A DNA stretch of 64,000 bases from a bacterium. GTDB taxonomy: Bacteria; Elusimicrobiota; Elusimicrobia; Elusimicrobiales; UBA9959. Each line of letters opens with the position of its first letter. The stretch's first letter is position 1. This document shows, one piece after another, positions 34,359-42,848 of the stretch. A program made the position numbers and the translations under genes. Where the stretch lies: assembly GCA_021786295.1 (NCBI GenBank), contig JAJYNO010000033.1:65775-129774 (forward strand), written 5' to 3'. The notes under the pieces are model-generated. The model did not search any database. It saw nothing but the letters and a program-made list of their open reading frames with translations, and was not told the DNA's origin.

Positions 34359-35687
34359 TCAGCGGGAGCCCTGCAGCAGGAAGGCCTGCTTTTCGGCGGG
34401 GAGATGGCAGGAGAGGGCGAACCCCTTCTGCTGGGCCCGGCTGTTGGCCTCCGCCTGCATCTGGTCGAGCTGCTCGTCGGAGTAGTCCGGGTCGGCGTGC
34501 CAGAGCACCAGGTCCCGGGCCTGGGCTTTTTCGGCCGCGAAATCCACCACCACCGAGAGCCCGGAATGTCCCTGCTTCTTCTGGGTCTCGTAATCCTTGT
34601 CGTTGTGGGCGCAGTCGTGGATGAGGAGATCTGAGCCCTTGACGAAGCCGCCGAGCTTCTCGTCGTAGTCCTGGAAGGCGGTGGCGTCGCCCCAGATCTC
34701 GCTGTCGGGCGCGTAGGTGATGCGCTTTCCGAACAGGTCCAGCACGTAGATCATCGTGCTGGTGGGATGGTTGGCGTACATGGCCGATAGCTTCACCCCC
34801 GGGAACAGCTCGTAGTTGTCCTCGAGGATCTCGTAGATGTCTATCTTGGCCTTGGGGGCCCGCTTGGCGAAGGCGAAGGAGCTGTAGAAGGAGGCCTGCG
34901 CCACCTCCTTCAGCGTCTTCTCCGGGTCGTTGGAGCCTATCAGGTGTATCCTGAACTCGGGGTCGTGGATGGGGGCGAAATGGCCGAGCCCGAGGATATG
35001 GTCCAGGTGGAAGTGGGTCAGACAGACCCAGATGTCCTTGTAGTAGCGCTTCTTCAGGGCTATCTCCCTGCCCAGGTCCACGATGCCGGTGCCGGCGTCG
35101 AAGACGAAAAGATGCTCGCCGGTCTCCACGGACAGGCAGGAGGTCTGGCGGCCGTAGCGGGAGGGGGAGTTAGGCAGCTGCGCCGGCAGGCCGCGCGCGC
35201 CCCAGACCGTGACGCGTATCTGGCCCGGGCCCAGGTCGCTGGCCTGCGCGTGCTCGTCCTCGCGGATGATGGCCGGGGCCGCGGCCGCCTGCTCCTGGGG
35301 GGCGGGGGCCGGCGCGGCGCCGTCGAGGATGCTCTTGACCGTGTTGGAGAAGGTCTCCACGTTGTAGGGCTTCTGCAGGAAGAAGTCGGCCCCGAGCTGG
35401 AACGCGCGCTGCTTCTCCACCTCGTAGGACTTGCCGGAGACTACTATGATCTTGATGTGGCGGAGCGCGGGGTCCGACTTGACGGCCTTGCAGATGTCCA
35501 TGCCGGTGATGCCCGGCATCATGATGTCCGTCACTATCAGGCGGGGCATCTGGGCCTTGATGGCGGGGATGGCCTCCATGGACTCCTGGACGAGGGTGAC
35601 GCTGTAGCCGGCGTCGGTGAGGAGGTCGCGCGACAGCTCCCCCACCATCGGGTCGTCGTCGACGATAATAATATCCGGGTTTGCCAT
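34359..35687 (-). CDS. Response regulator receiver fused to a metallo-beta-lactamase-fold hydrolase
   Basis: A 442-residue fusion. Residues 5-123 are a REC domain: acidic pair D11-D12, phospho-acceptor D54 in VTDIMMPG, and K106 in FLQKPYN. An Ala/Pro linker (123-150) leads to an MBL-fold domain where LTHFHLDHILGL gives H225, H227, D229 and H230 of the zinc site. It continues with YANHPTSTMIYV and LIHDCAHND. The hydrolase resembles PhnP/cyclic-nucleotide phosphodiesterase-like MBL proteins rather than beta-lactamases. Phosphorylation probably gates the hydrolase. No kinase is adjacent. Confidence 0.85.
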   Translation of the reverse strand: MANPDIIIVDDDPMVGELSRDLLTDAGYSVTLVQESMEAIPAIKAQMPRLIVTDIMMPGITGMDICKAVKSDPALRHIKIIVVSGKSYEVEKQRAFQLGADFFLQKPYNVETFSNTVKSILDGAAPAPAPQEQAAAAPAIIREDEHAQASDLGPGQIRVTVWGARGLPAQLPNSPSRYGRQTSCLSVETGEHLFVFDAGTGIVDLGREIALKKRYYKDIWVCLTHFHLDHILGLGHFAPIHDPEFRIHLIGSNDPEKTLKEVAQASFYSSFAFAKRAPKAKIDIYEILEDNYELFPGVKLSAMYANHPTSTMIYVLDLFGKRITYAPDSEIWGDATAFQDYDEKLGGFVKGSDLLIHDCAHNDKDYETQKKQGHSGLSVVVDFAAEKAQARDLVLWHADPDYSDEQLDQMQAEANSRAQQKGFALSCHLPAEKQAFLLQGSR

Positions 35688-35770
35688 TTTGCTCTCCGCT
35701 CTGCGGCCGATTTACTATAATATAGTATAAATTTTCGCCAGTTAATAAAATGTTTCGCCGCTGTTAAATT

Positions 35771-36352
35771 ATGATGAGAATAATCGCCGGCACCTGCCGC
35801 GGAAGGAAGATCTTCTCCGTGCCGAAGGAGAAGTTCGTGAAGCCTATTTCGGCGCGCATACGACAGTCGTTCTTCGACATTGTGCGGCCGCGCGTGCCGG
35901 GGGCCGTGATGCTGGACCTTTACGCCGGGGTGGGGACGGTGGGGCTGGAGGCCCTCTCGCGCGGCGCGGCGAAGGTGGTCTTCGTGGAGAAAGAAGGGCT
36001 CTGCGTCAAGACGATAGAGCGGAACCTGGAGCATCTCGGCTTCTCGGAGAAGGGCAAGGTGCTAAAGGCGGACGTGCTGAGCGGCCTGAAGTGGCTTGAG
36101 CATTTTTCCGATTACAAGGGCTACGACCTGATCTTCATGGGGCCCCCCTACCGCACGTCCGAGAACCTGCCGCTGGCCTACAGCGTTAGGACGCTGGAGC
36201 TGCTGGCGGAGGCCGGCATAGCCGACCCCGCCGCGGTGATAGCCGTGCAGCACCACAAGAAGGAGGAGGTCGCCGCGCCGGCGGGCCTCGAGCACACGCG
36301 CCGCGAGAAGTACGGCGACACCTACGTGGACTTCTTCCGCGTCAAGAAATGA
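35771..36352 (+). CDS. rsmD: 16S rRNA (guanine966-N2)-methyltransferase RsmD
   Basis: A 193-residue methyltransferase. RIIAGTCRGRKIFSVP is the family N-terminus, KPISARIRQSFFDIV follows, and MLDLYAGVGTVGLEALSRGA binds SAM. Motif IV, normally DPPY, reads GPPY at 124-127, so the aspartate that contacts the target amine is missing. Two ATGs lie in tandem at 35771 and 35774; the second gives the usual MRIIAG start. The stop overlaps the next gene (ATGA). Confidence 0.9.
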   Translation: MMRIIAGTCRGRKIFSVPKEKFVKPISARIRQSFFDIVRPRVPGAVMLDLYAGVGTVGLEALSRGAAKVVFVEKEGLCVKTIERNLEHLGFSEKGKVLKADVLSGLKWLEHFSDYKGYDLIFMGPPYRTSENLPLAYSVRTLELLAEAGIADPAAVIAVQHHKKEEVAAPAGLEHTRREKYGDTYVDFFRVKK

Positions 36353-37068
36353 TATTCGATCCGCTGGAGCTGAATTACAGCAAGATACGGGCCTACCTGG
36401 ACTGTCCGTTCCTCTACCGCTACATCTACGTCGAGCGCAGGTTCGCGCCCCAGTCGCCGTACTCCTCGCTGGGCCTCTCCGTGCACCGCGCCCTGGCCTC
36501 GTTCCACGCCAACCCCGGCGACCTGGGCGACCTGATGGCCTATTACGAGGACGCCTGGCTGCACCAGGGGTATTCCACGCCGCAGGAGAGCATGGAGTTC
36601 TACAACAGGGGCGCCGAAGTGCTGGAGAAATGGTGGCGGCATTTCCAGGAGAACCAGGCTCAGGTGATCTATTCGGAGAAGAACTTCGTGTTCCCGTTCG
36701 AGAAGTGGAGGATCAAGGGAACGATAGACAGGGTGGACCGCCTGCGCGACGGGAAAGTGGAGCTGATAGACTACAAGATGGGCTTCGAGGACCGCAACGA
36801 GTGGGACGCGGCCGGCAGCCTGCAGCTGGGCATCTATGCGCTGGGCCTGGAGCGGGGGCTGGGCCTGTCCGTGGGCGCCGTGGGATATTTCGTCCTGAGC
36901 TCGATGCGGAAGGTCTCTGCGCCGTACGACCCGTCCTCGGCGGAGAGGACGCTGGCCCTGGTGCGGGAGACGGCTGAGAAGATGCTGGCGCTGGACCTGT
37001 CGCGCAAAGGGAACTGCGCGCGCTGCCCGGTGCGCAGGCTCTGCCCGGAGTCCTCGGCCAGGGATTGA
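36349..37068 (+). CDS. RecB/Cas4-like PD-(D/E)XK nuclease with Fe-S cysteines
   Basis: A 239-residue protein of the PDDEXK_1 group (PF12705). LNYSKIRAYLDCPFLYRYIY gives the first iron-sulfur cysteine. GLSVHRALASFH, IKGTIDRVD and VELIDYKMG form the nuclease core, with QLGIYALGLE the QxxxY element. NCARCPVRRLCPES near the end gives the other three cysteines. Such small AddB/Cas4-like nucleases act on DNA ends. There is no helicase beside it, so its partner is unknown. It is coupled to rsmD by an ATGA overlap. Confidence 0.85.
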   Translation: MIFDPLELNYSKIRAYLDCPFLYRYIYVERRFAPQSPYSSLGLSVHRALASFHANPGDLGDLMAYYEDAWLHQGYSTPQESMEFYNRGAEVLEKWWRHFQENQAQVIYSEKNFVFPFEKWRIKGTIDRVDRLRDGKVELIDYKMGFEDRNEWDAAGSLQLGIYALGLERGLGLSVGAVGYFVLSSMRKVSAPYDPSSAERTLALVRETAEKMLALDLSRKGNCARCPVRRLCPESSARD

Positions 37069-37087
37069 GGGCGCGGCGGCGCCAAGG

Positions 37088-37117
37088 AAAAGCCCGGGAA
37101 AGCCCGGGCTTTTTTTC
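37088..37117. terminator. Terminator after the nuclease gene
   Basis: AAAGCCCGGG (37089-37098) pairs with CCCGGGCTTT (37103-37112) around AAAG, followed by a T-run. It separates the convergent nuclease and permease genes. Confidence 0.85.
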
Positions 37118-37122
37118 GGGGC

Positions 37123-38208
37123 TCAGCCGGCCTGCGGCGGGGGGAGATGCGGAAGGTTCTTCGCCTCCCGGTAGATCTGCAGGAAGACGATGACCCCCGA
37201 GATGAGCAGGGGGCCCAGGAAGATGCCTATCGGCCCGTAGACCTTCATGCCGCCGAAGATGCCCAGGAACAGAAGGAAGACAGGCAGCTTCGAGCTCTTT
37301 CCTATCAGTATCGGGCGCAGCACGTTGTCCAGCATGCCCACCACCAGCGCGCCCCACAGCAGTATGAAAAGGGCGGTCTTGACTCCGGAGAAATAGTACA
37401 TCGCGACCGACATCGGCAGCCAGACCAGGCTGGTGCCGACGAAGGGGACCAGCGCTGCGAACGTCGTTAGCAGGCCGAAGAAGGCGGGGGACCTTACTCC
37501 CGCCAGCCAGTAGCCGATGGCGCCGGTGAGGCCCTGGATGAAGGCCGTCAGCAGCATGCCCCGGACCACTGCCATGGTCGTGACGTAGAGGTGGTTGGCG
37601 ATGCGGTGCTTATGCTCCTGGTCCATCGGGACGATGTCTATCAGCCAGTGCAGGAAGCGTTCCCCGTCGCGGAACAGCATGAAGAGCGCCCCGATCATCA
37701 CCGCGAAGTTGATGAAGAAGAAAAATATGTTCTTGAGCAGGCCGGCGCCGGAGCTGGTTATCCTGTCCTGCAGGGCCTTGACGTTCCCCTCTATGATGGT
37801 CCCCGCGTCCAGGTCCACGTAGGCGCGGACCTTCTCCGGCAGCTTCAGGTCCAGCTCCGAGCGCGAGATGCTGTCTATCCACTGGGTGGTCTTCGGGTAG
37901 AGCGAGCGGGACTCGCGCAGCAGCAGCCAGCCGAAAAGCAGCATAGGCAGCGCCAGCGTGAAGACGGCGATGGACGTGGAGGCGGCTGCCGCGGCCGTGC
38001 GGTTGGCTTTCAATTTCCTGCGGATCCACAGGTTCATCGGGAAGAAGATCAGCGCGAAGGTGGAGGCTACTATGATGGCGTCCAGGAAGGGCGAGAGTAT
38101 GTGCAGCAGCTGGTAAAGCAGGAAAAGCAGGATGCCGAAGAAGAAGACGAGGAAGAGCTGCGCCTTGTCGAACTTGAGGAGTTTCTGAGGCGTCGGTCTG
38201 TCGTGCAT
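37123..38208 (-). CDS. AI-2E family transporter (UPF0118-like permease)
   Basis: A 361-residue membrane protein with about seven or eight helices. A long N-terminal pair is followed by a periplasmic/cytoplasmic region of about 100 residues. A C-terminal core follows, with RGMLLTAFIQGLTGAIGYWLAG and VPFVGTSLVWLPMSVAMYY, then LRPILIGKSSKLPVFLLFLGI. This is the AI-2E_transport family (PF01594), members of which export autoinducer-2 or, in other cases, Na/H. Which applies is not clear from sequence, and no luxS is seen nearby. Confidence 0.88.
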   Translation of the reverse strand: MHDRPTPQKLLKFDKAQLFLVFFFGILLFLLYQLLHILSPFLDAIIVASTFALIFFPMNLWIRRKLKANRTAAAAASTSIAVFTLALPMLLFGWLLLRESRSLYPKTTQWIDSISRSELDLKLPEKVRAYVDLDAGTIIEGNVKALQDRITSSGAGLLKNIFFFFINFAVMIGALFMLFRDGERFLHWLIDIVPMDQEHKHRIANHLYVTTMAVVRGMLLTAFIQGLTGAIGYWLAGVRSPAFFGLLTTFAALVPFVGTSLVWLPMSVAMYYFSGVKTALFILLWGALVVGMLDNVLRPILIGKSSKLPVFLLFLGIFGGMKVYGPIGIFLGPLLISGVIVFLQIYREAKNLPHLPPPQAG

Positions 38209-38263
38209 ATGTGGGGTAATTATACTATAAGCCGGCGGGAACGGTCCCGGCGTTCCGGAGGGG

Positions 38264-39400
38264 TCAGTCCTGCCCTATGGTCGTGCCGGGATAGTAGTGG
38301 CGCAGGATATCGCGGTACTTGAAGCCCAGGCGCGCCATTCCCTCGGCGCCCCACTGGCACATGCCGACGCCGTGCCCGCTGCCGCGCCCGTCCAGGAAGA
38401 CGTAATCCTTGCCGGTTATGATGTGGAACCAGGTGCTGCGCACCGCGCGCCACCCGGCCCTGCGGCCGATGCCGTGGTAGAAGTCCGTGGCGGAGATGCT
38501 GACCGCGCGCCGCTGCGTGCGAAGCTCCAGCCGCTCCGCCCGGCCGGAGGGGCCCCACGCCGTTATGCGCAGGCCGGTCGCGTCCTCGTCCGAGACTATC
38601 CAGCCGGCTTCGCGGGCCAGGCGGGTAAGGCCGGTGAAATAGATCTTGGTCTTCCATCTGAAGTCCGGGGCGATGGAGCAGTACGGTTTTTCGGAGGGGC
38701 CGTCCTTGATGGAGACCAGGTACGGCTTGGGGGGGACCGGCCAGACGCTGGAGACGTCGGCGGTGCGGCCTCCGCAGACCGCGTGGTAATATGTCTCCGC
38801 GGGCCTGCCGTGATAGAGCAGGATCTCGCCTCTGGTGGCCTCCGCCGCCGCGCGGGCCAGCGGCCGCACCGCGGCTGCGCCGGCGTAGACCTGGCAGTGG
38901 GCGGAATCGCAGAGCTGGTAGCCTTCCCCGGCGTGGTTATGCGTGTGCTTGAGCGTATAGGTGCGGGCGGCCACGGCCTGCGCCTTGTAGGCCTCGAACT
39001 GCGTGAGATCGGAGACCTCCATGCTGACCACGCCCGCGATGTATTCCTCCAGGGGCGGGGTGTTTATGATCTTGAGCAGCCCCTTTTGCGCGGAGAAGCG
39101 GAGGTCGCCGACGTAAAGCCGGCGCGGGATGCCTTTGCCCGAGAGCCAGACGCCGCCGCTGGCCGTGAAGGTCCGGAGCTCCTTCCTGCCGCGCCTGTCC
39201 TCCAGCAGGATGGCCGAGGCCAGCGCGCGCGCCCTGAGCCTGCCGGAAAAGGCCCTCCCGGCAGCGTAGGCCGCGCCGCCGGAAGGTTCCAGCGTGACCT
39301 CGCGCAGCTTATAGAGCGAATAGACCCGGACGAGCGGCGGGGCCGGCCGGGCCTCGGCGGCCGGCGCCGCCGCCAGCAGCAGGCAGAGCAGGAGCCTCAA
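38264..39400 (-). CDS. SpoIID/LytB-domain protein
   Basis: A 378-residue secreted protein. TTG at 39400 is the likely start: it overlaps the upstream SixA stop as TTGA and opens a signal peptide (LRLLLCLLLAAAPAAEA). The SpoIID core is clear: YIAGVVSMEVSDL, FEAYKAQAVAARTYTL, CDSAHCQVYAG, and HAVCGGRTADVS. It ends DGRGSGHGVGMCQWGAEGMA. In sporulators SpoIID is a lytic transglycosylase acting on peptidoglycan stripped of stem peptides. In a non-sporulating Gram-negative it is probably a general wall remodeller. Confidence 0.88.
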   Translation of the reverse strand: MRLLLCLLLAAAPAAEARPAPPLVRVYSLYKLREVTLEPSGGAAYAAGRAFSGRLRARALASAILLEDRRGRKELRTFTASGGVWLSGKGIPRRLYVGDLRFSAQKGLLKIINTPPLEEYIAGVVSMEVSDLTQFEAYKAQAVAARTYTLKHTHNHAGEGYQLCDSAHCQVYAGAAAVRPLARAAAEATRGEILLYHGRPAETYYHAVCGGRTADVSSVWPVPPKPYLVSIKDGPSEKPYCSIAPDFRWKTKIYFTGLTRLAREAGWIVSDEDATGLRITAWGPSGRAERLELRTQRRAVSISATDFYHGIGRRAGWRAVRSTWFHIITGKDYVFLDGRGSGHGVGMCQWGAEGMARLGFKYRDILRHYYPGTTIGQD

Positions 39401-39873
39401 AGCGGGGCTTCCCGCGGGGCCGAGTAGAGTTCCAGCAGCACCGCCTGCGCGGTCCCCGCGCGGCCGAGGCGCACGAAGCCGGCGGGCGGGAGGTCGAAGG
39501 GCCCGTCGCCGGCCAGGTGACCGGCTACGGCGCCGAGCAGCGGCTGGTGGCCTACCACCAGGACGCGCTCCGCGCGGTCCAGAGAGCCTATCAGGTCCAA
39601 TATCGCCGAAACGGGCCCTTCGCTGAGGGCGGCGGCCGTCTCGCGCGCGGCGGCCGGGAAGAGGGCGGCGGCTAGCTCGGCCGTCCTGGCCGCGCGGAGG
39701 AACGGGCTGGAGATTATGAGCTCCGGAAGGAAGCCGGCGGCGCTGAGGTGCTCCGCCGCCGCGCGGGCCTCCCTCTCCCCGAGCGGGGAGAGCGGCCGCT
39801 CCGAATCCTGCGCGACCCCGGCTTCCCGGACCGTGAGCGCGTGCCCGTGGCGCATGAGGACCAGTTCCTTCAT
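39397..39873 (-). CDS. sixA: Phosphohistidine phosphatase SixA-like
   Basis: A 158-residue histidine phosphatase. ELVLMRHGHAL has the catalytic RHG, ISSPFLRAARTAEL the second arginine, and VLVVGHQPLLGAVAGHL the second histidine. The small size and absence of a lid domain match SixA, which removes phosphate from histidine in phosphorelay proteins. It could act on the EIIA-like or kinase proteins in this window, but that is speculation. The stop overlaps the SpoIID-like start. Confidence 0.88.
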   Translation of the reverse strand: MKELVLMRHGHALTVREAGVAQDSERPLSPLGEREARAAAEHLSAAGFLPELIISSPFLRAARTAELAAALFPAAARETAAALSEGPVSAILDLIGSLDRAERVLVVGHQPLLGAVAGHLAGDGPFDLPPAGFVRLGRAGTAQAVLLELYSAPREAPL

Positions 39874-40159
39874 GGGGATATTCTACATATTTTGCGGGCG
39901 GACCAGGCCCCGACGGGGCCCGCCGGGCGGCGCTGCGCCGGCGGCGGATATTAATTTTTCTAATCACGCCGTCCGCGCCTTGCCGGCCTGGCTGTGTCCG
40001 GCGCGCCTCAAGGCCGGTTTTACGGGGAGAGGGCCGGCTATAAGTTCCTCTAATCCAGATAAAAAAGGCCCGGTTTCGGGGCGGGCGCGAACGGGTTTAT
40101 GGGCGGGCGTTTATTCATATAATAGTAGGGACGGTTCAAGCATAACGGAGGTCATCACG
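39874..40159. other. Divergent intergenic region upstream of the hydrogenase operon
   Basis: 286 bases between the divergent sixA and hydrogenase genes. TATAAT at 40118-40123 is a good -10 candidate for the hydrogenase operon, without a clear -35, leaving a leader of about 30 bases. The stretch 40064-40085 (AAAAAAGGCCCGGTTTCGGG) has weak self-complementarity. I see no open frame with protein character and no regulator site I can name. Confidence 0.4.
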
Positions 40160-41194
40160 GTGAACTACCATATTTTGAAGAAGGACGGGCTGGACGGTTT
40201 CATAAAGAAGCTGGCCGGACAGATGAAGGTCTGCGCCCCCGTGGCGAAAGGCCACGGCGCCTTCGCGTTCGAGGAAGTCTCTTCGGCCGCGGAGATCTCG
40301 CTGAAATATATCCCGACGATACTTCCTCCCAAGAAATATTTCATGCCGCCCCGCGAGAAGATGCTGGAGTTCGACCTGAACGGGGACAAGCCGAAGGACG
40401 CGGCGAACCTCGAGCCGGAGAAGCTGGCGCTGTTCGGCGTGCATACCTGCGATCTGGCGGGCATCCAGTGCCTGAACATGGTCTTCTCGGAGAGGCCGCG
40501 AGACTACAACTACCTGCTGCGCAAGGAGAACATCTTCATCATCGGCCTGGAGTGCAACGAGTACTGCGACGGCAACGCCAGCTGCGCGCTGGTCGGGAAC
40601 CACTATCCCAACGGCGGCTACGATCTGTTCTTCACCGATCTCGGCGACAGGTTCATCGTCCACGTGAACACGCAGAAGGGCGAGGAGCTGGCGGAGAGCC
40701 AGGGGCTGCCCAAGGCCTCTCCCGCGGACCTCTCCGCGCTGGAGAAGGCGCGCGACGCCAAGAAGCACGTCTTCCAGAACGAGATCGGAGTGGGGCCCAA
40801 GCTGCTGCCGGAGATCTTCGCGCGGGGCATGGAGAGCAAGGTCTGGCAGGAGCTGGGCAAGCGCTGCGTCTCCTGCGGCAACTGCACCAACGTCTGCCCC
40901 ACCTGCTACTGCTTCGACATGTCCGACACGATCAACCTGGACATGAAGACCGGATGCCGCACGCGCACCTGGGATTCCTGCCAGTTCGAGACGTTCGCCT
41001 CCGTGGCCGGCGGGGAGAACTTCCGCGAGGAGCGCGCGCACAGGCAGCGCCACCGCTACTACCGCAAGTTCAAGTACCCGCTGGACAAGTTCTACCGCTC
41101 TTTCTGCACCGGCTGCGGCCGCTGCACCAGGACCTGCATGGCCAAGATAAGCCTGAAGGACACGCTTAAGACGCTGGCCGCGGAATATAAATAA
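40160..41194 (+). CDS. hydB: [NiFe] hydrogenase beta subunit, 4Fe-4S dicluster (HydB-like)
   Basis: A 344-residue electron-transfer subunit. It starts at GTG 40160, with CGGAGG eight bases upstream. The central part has FGVHTCDLAGIQ and conserved cysteines in LECNEYCDGNASC. The C-terminus has two cluster motifs, CVSCGNCTNVCPTC and CTGCGRCTRTC, for two 4Fe-4S centres. This matches the HydB subunit of group 3b (NADP-linked, sulfhydrogenase) enzymes known from Thermococcales and many bacteria. It passes electrons between the small subunit and the flavin subunit encoded next, ten bases downstream. Confidence 0.9.
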   Translation: MNYHILKKDGLDGFIKKLAGQMKVCAPVAKGHGAFAFEEVSSAAEISLKYIPTILPPKKYFMPPREKMLEFDLNGDKPKDAANLEPEKLALFGVHTCDLAGIQCLNMVFSERPRDYNYLLRKENIFIIGLECNEYCDGNASCALVGNHYPNGGYDLFFTDLGDRFIVHVNTQKGEELAESQGLPKASPADLSALEKARDAKKHVFQNEIGVGPKLLPEIFARGMESKVWQELGKRCVSCGNCTNVCPTCYCFDMSDTINLDMKTGCRTRTWDSCQFETFASVAGGENFREERAHRQRHRYYRKFKYPLDKFYRSFCTGCGRCTRTCMAKISLKDTLKTLAAEYK

Positions 41195-41203
41195 GGGGAG
41201 ACC

Positions 41204-42037
41204 ATGACAGAGATCAAGAATTCCAACTGGAGGCTCCGCAAGGGGCAGATAGTGGCCGCCAGGCAGATGACGGACCTGGAGAAGTGGTTCGAGATAAAGC
41301 TGGAGGACGGCGACCTGGACCACGAGCCGGGCCAGTTCGTGCAGGTGGAGATCTACGGCGTGGGCGAGGCCCCGATCTCGGTCTGCTCCAGCCCGACGAA
41401 GCGCGGCACGTTCGAGCTGACCGTGCGCGCGGCCGGCAGGCTGACGAAGTACATGCACGGGCTCGGCAAGGGCGACTGGCTGGGCATCCGCGGGCCGTTC
41501 GGCAAGCCGTTCCCGGTGAAGCTGATGACCGGCAACGACCTGCTGTTCGTGGCCGGCGGCCTCGGCATAGCGCCGCTGCGCTCGCTGATCAACTACGTGA
41601 TGGACAACCGACGCGAGTTCGGCAAGGTGGACATCCTGCTGGGCTGCAGGACGCCGAAGGACATGCTGTTCGGCGACGAGATAGAGCAGTGGCAGAAGCG
41701 TCTGGACGTGAACTTCTCCTGCACGGTGGACCGCACGGCTCCCGACTGGAAGGGCAACGTGGGCCTGATCACGAGCCTGATCCCCGGCGTGACCATCAAT
41801 CCCGAGAAGACCTTCGGGGTCGTGGTCGGGCCCCCGATCATGTACAAGTTCGTGATCGCCGAGCTGCTCAAGAAGGACATGCCGGAGCGGCAGATAATCC
41901 TGTCCCTGGAGCGCCACATGAAGTGCGGCATGGGCAAGTGCGGCCACTGCCAGATAGACCACCCGAAGAACTACTACTGCTGCAAGGACGGCCCGACCTT
42001 CACCTACGAAGAGGTCAAGGAAGCCAAGAGGTTCTGA
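41204..42037 (+). CDS. hydG: [NiFe] hydrogenase gamma subunit, FAD/NAD(P)-binding (HydG-like)
   Basis: A 277-residue ferredoxin reductase-type subunit. GQFVQVEIYGVGEAPISVCS is the FAD-binding barrel, LFVAGGLGIAPLRSLI binds NAD(P), and FGVVVGPPIMYKFVI follows. At the end, ERHMKCGMGKCGHCQ and CC gives the 2Fe-2S cysteines, as in PyrK and sulfhydrogenase gamma. It exchanges electrons with NAD(P)H. Order beta-gamma-delta-alpha is that of the Pyrococcus soluble hydrogenases. GGGGAG precedes ATG 41204. Confidence 0.92.
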   Translation: MTEIKNSNWRLRKGQIVAARQMTDLEKWFEIKLEDGDLDHEPGQFVQVEIYGVGEAPISVCSSPTKRGTFELTVRAAGRLTKYMHGLGKGDWLGIRGPFGKPFPVKLMTGNDLLFVAGGLGIAPLRSLINYVMDNRREFGKVDILLGCRTPKDMLFGDEIEQWQKRLDVNFSCTVDRTAPDWKGNVGLITSLIPGVTINPEKTFGVVVGPPIMYKFVIAELLKKDMPERQIILSLERHMKCGMGKCGHCQIDHPKNYYCCKDGPTFTYEEVKEAKRF

Positions 42038-42053
42038 TCACGGAGACGACCAC

Positions 42054-42848
42054 ATGAAAACAACTGACAAGACCGAACATACCCCGGCCGGTGCCGCGGG
42101 GGCCCGGACCAAGCCCAAGGTGGCTTTCTTCGACTTCGCCTCCTGCGAGGGCTGCCAGCTGCAGATCACGAACCTCGGCGAGACGCTGCTGGACGTGCTC
42201 GGCGCCGTGGACGTCGTGGAATTCCGCGAGGCCATCAGCGAGAAGTACGACGGCGTTTACGACGTGGCGATAGTGGAGGGTTCGATAGGCGACAGCCACG
42301 CCGAAGAGCGCCTTAAGAAGATCCGCGAGCGCAGCAAGGTGCTGATAGCCTACGGCGCCTGCGCCTGCACCGGCGGCGTCAACGGCATGAAGAACGGCTT
42401 CCAGCTCGACGAGATACGCCAGTACGTCTACGGCAAGGACTACAAGCTGTTCGACAGCACGCCGACCAGGCCGGTGCACGAGGTGGTCAAGGTGGACTAC
42501 TTCGTCAACGGCTGCCCGATCTACCCGCCGGAGCTGATAGAGGTGCTCAAGCACGCGCTGCGCGGGCTGCCCTACACCGTGCCGGACAACCCGGTCTGCG
42601 CCGAGTGCAAGCTCAACGAGAACGTCTGCATGTACGAGCGCGGCGTGGCCTGCCTGGGCCCGTGGACGAAGGCCGGCTGCAACAGCTGGTGCGTCAACAA
42701 CGGCAATATCTGCTACGGCTGCCGCGGCGAGGTGAAGAACCCGGCCAGGAACGCCGCCGCGGACGTGATCTCCAAGTACAACCTGAAGCCCGAACTCATC
42801 GCGAAGAAGTTCGAGATGTACAACAAGTGCAAGGAAGGTGCTAAATAA
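42054..42848 (+). CDS. hydD: [NiFe] hydrogenase small subunit (HydD-like)
   Basis: A 264-residue small subunit carrying the iron-sulfur relay. FDFASCEGCQLQITNLGETLL has the proximal-cluster cysteines, AYGACACTGGVNG and VNGCPIYPPELIE the others. PVCAECKLNENVCMYE and CLGPWTKAGCNSWCVNN further clusters. There is no twin-arginine signal, so the enzyme is cytoplasmic, as expected for group 3. The stop overlaps the large-subunit start (TAATG). Confidence 0.94.
   Translation: MKTTDKTEHTPAGAAGARTKPKVAFFDFASCEGCQLQITNLGETLLDVLGAVDVVEFREAISEKYDGVYDVAIVEGSIGDSHAEERLKKIRERSKVLIAYGACACTGGVNGMKNGFQLDEIRQYVYGKDYKLFDSTPTRPVHEVVKVDYFVNGCPIYPPELIEVLKHALRGLPYTVPDNPVCAECKLNENVCMYERGVACLGPWTKAGCNSWCVNNGNICYGCRGEVKNPARNAAADVISKYNLKPELIAKKFEMYNKCKEGAK

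Noticed and set aside
37123-38208. AI-2 quorum-sensing exporter as a firm call
   Set aside because: The family also contains Na/H antiporters and there is no luxS here, so only the family name is given.
40136-41962. Long antisense open frame (608 codons) opposite the hydrogenase beta and gamma genes
   Set aside because: Low-complexity composition, no start signal and full overlap with two well-conserved genes.
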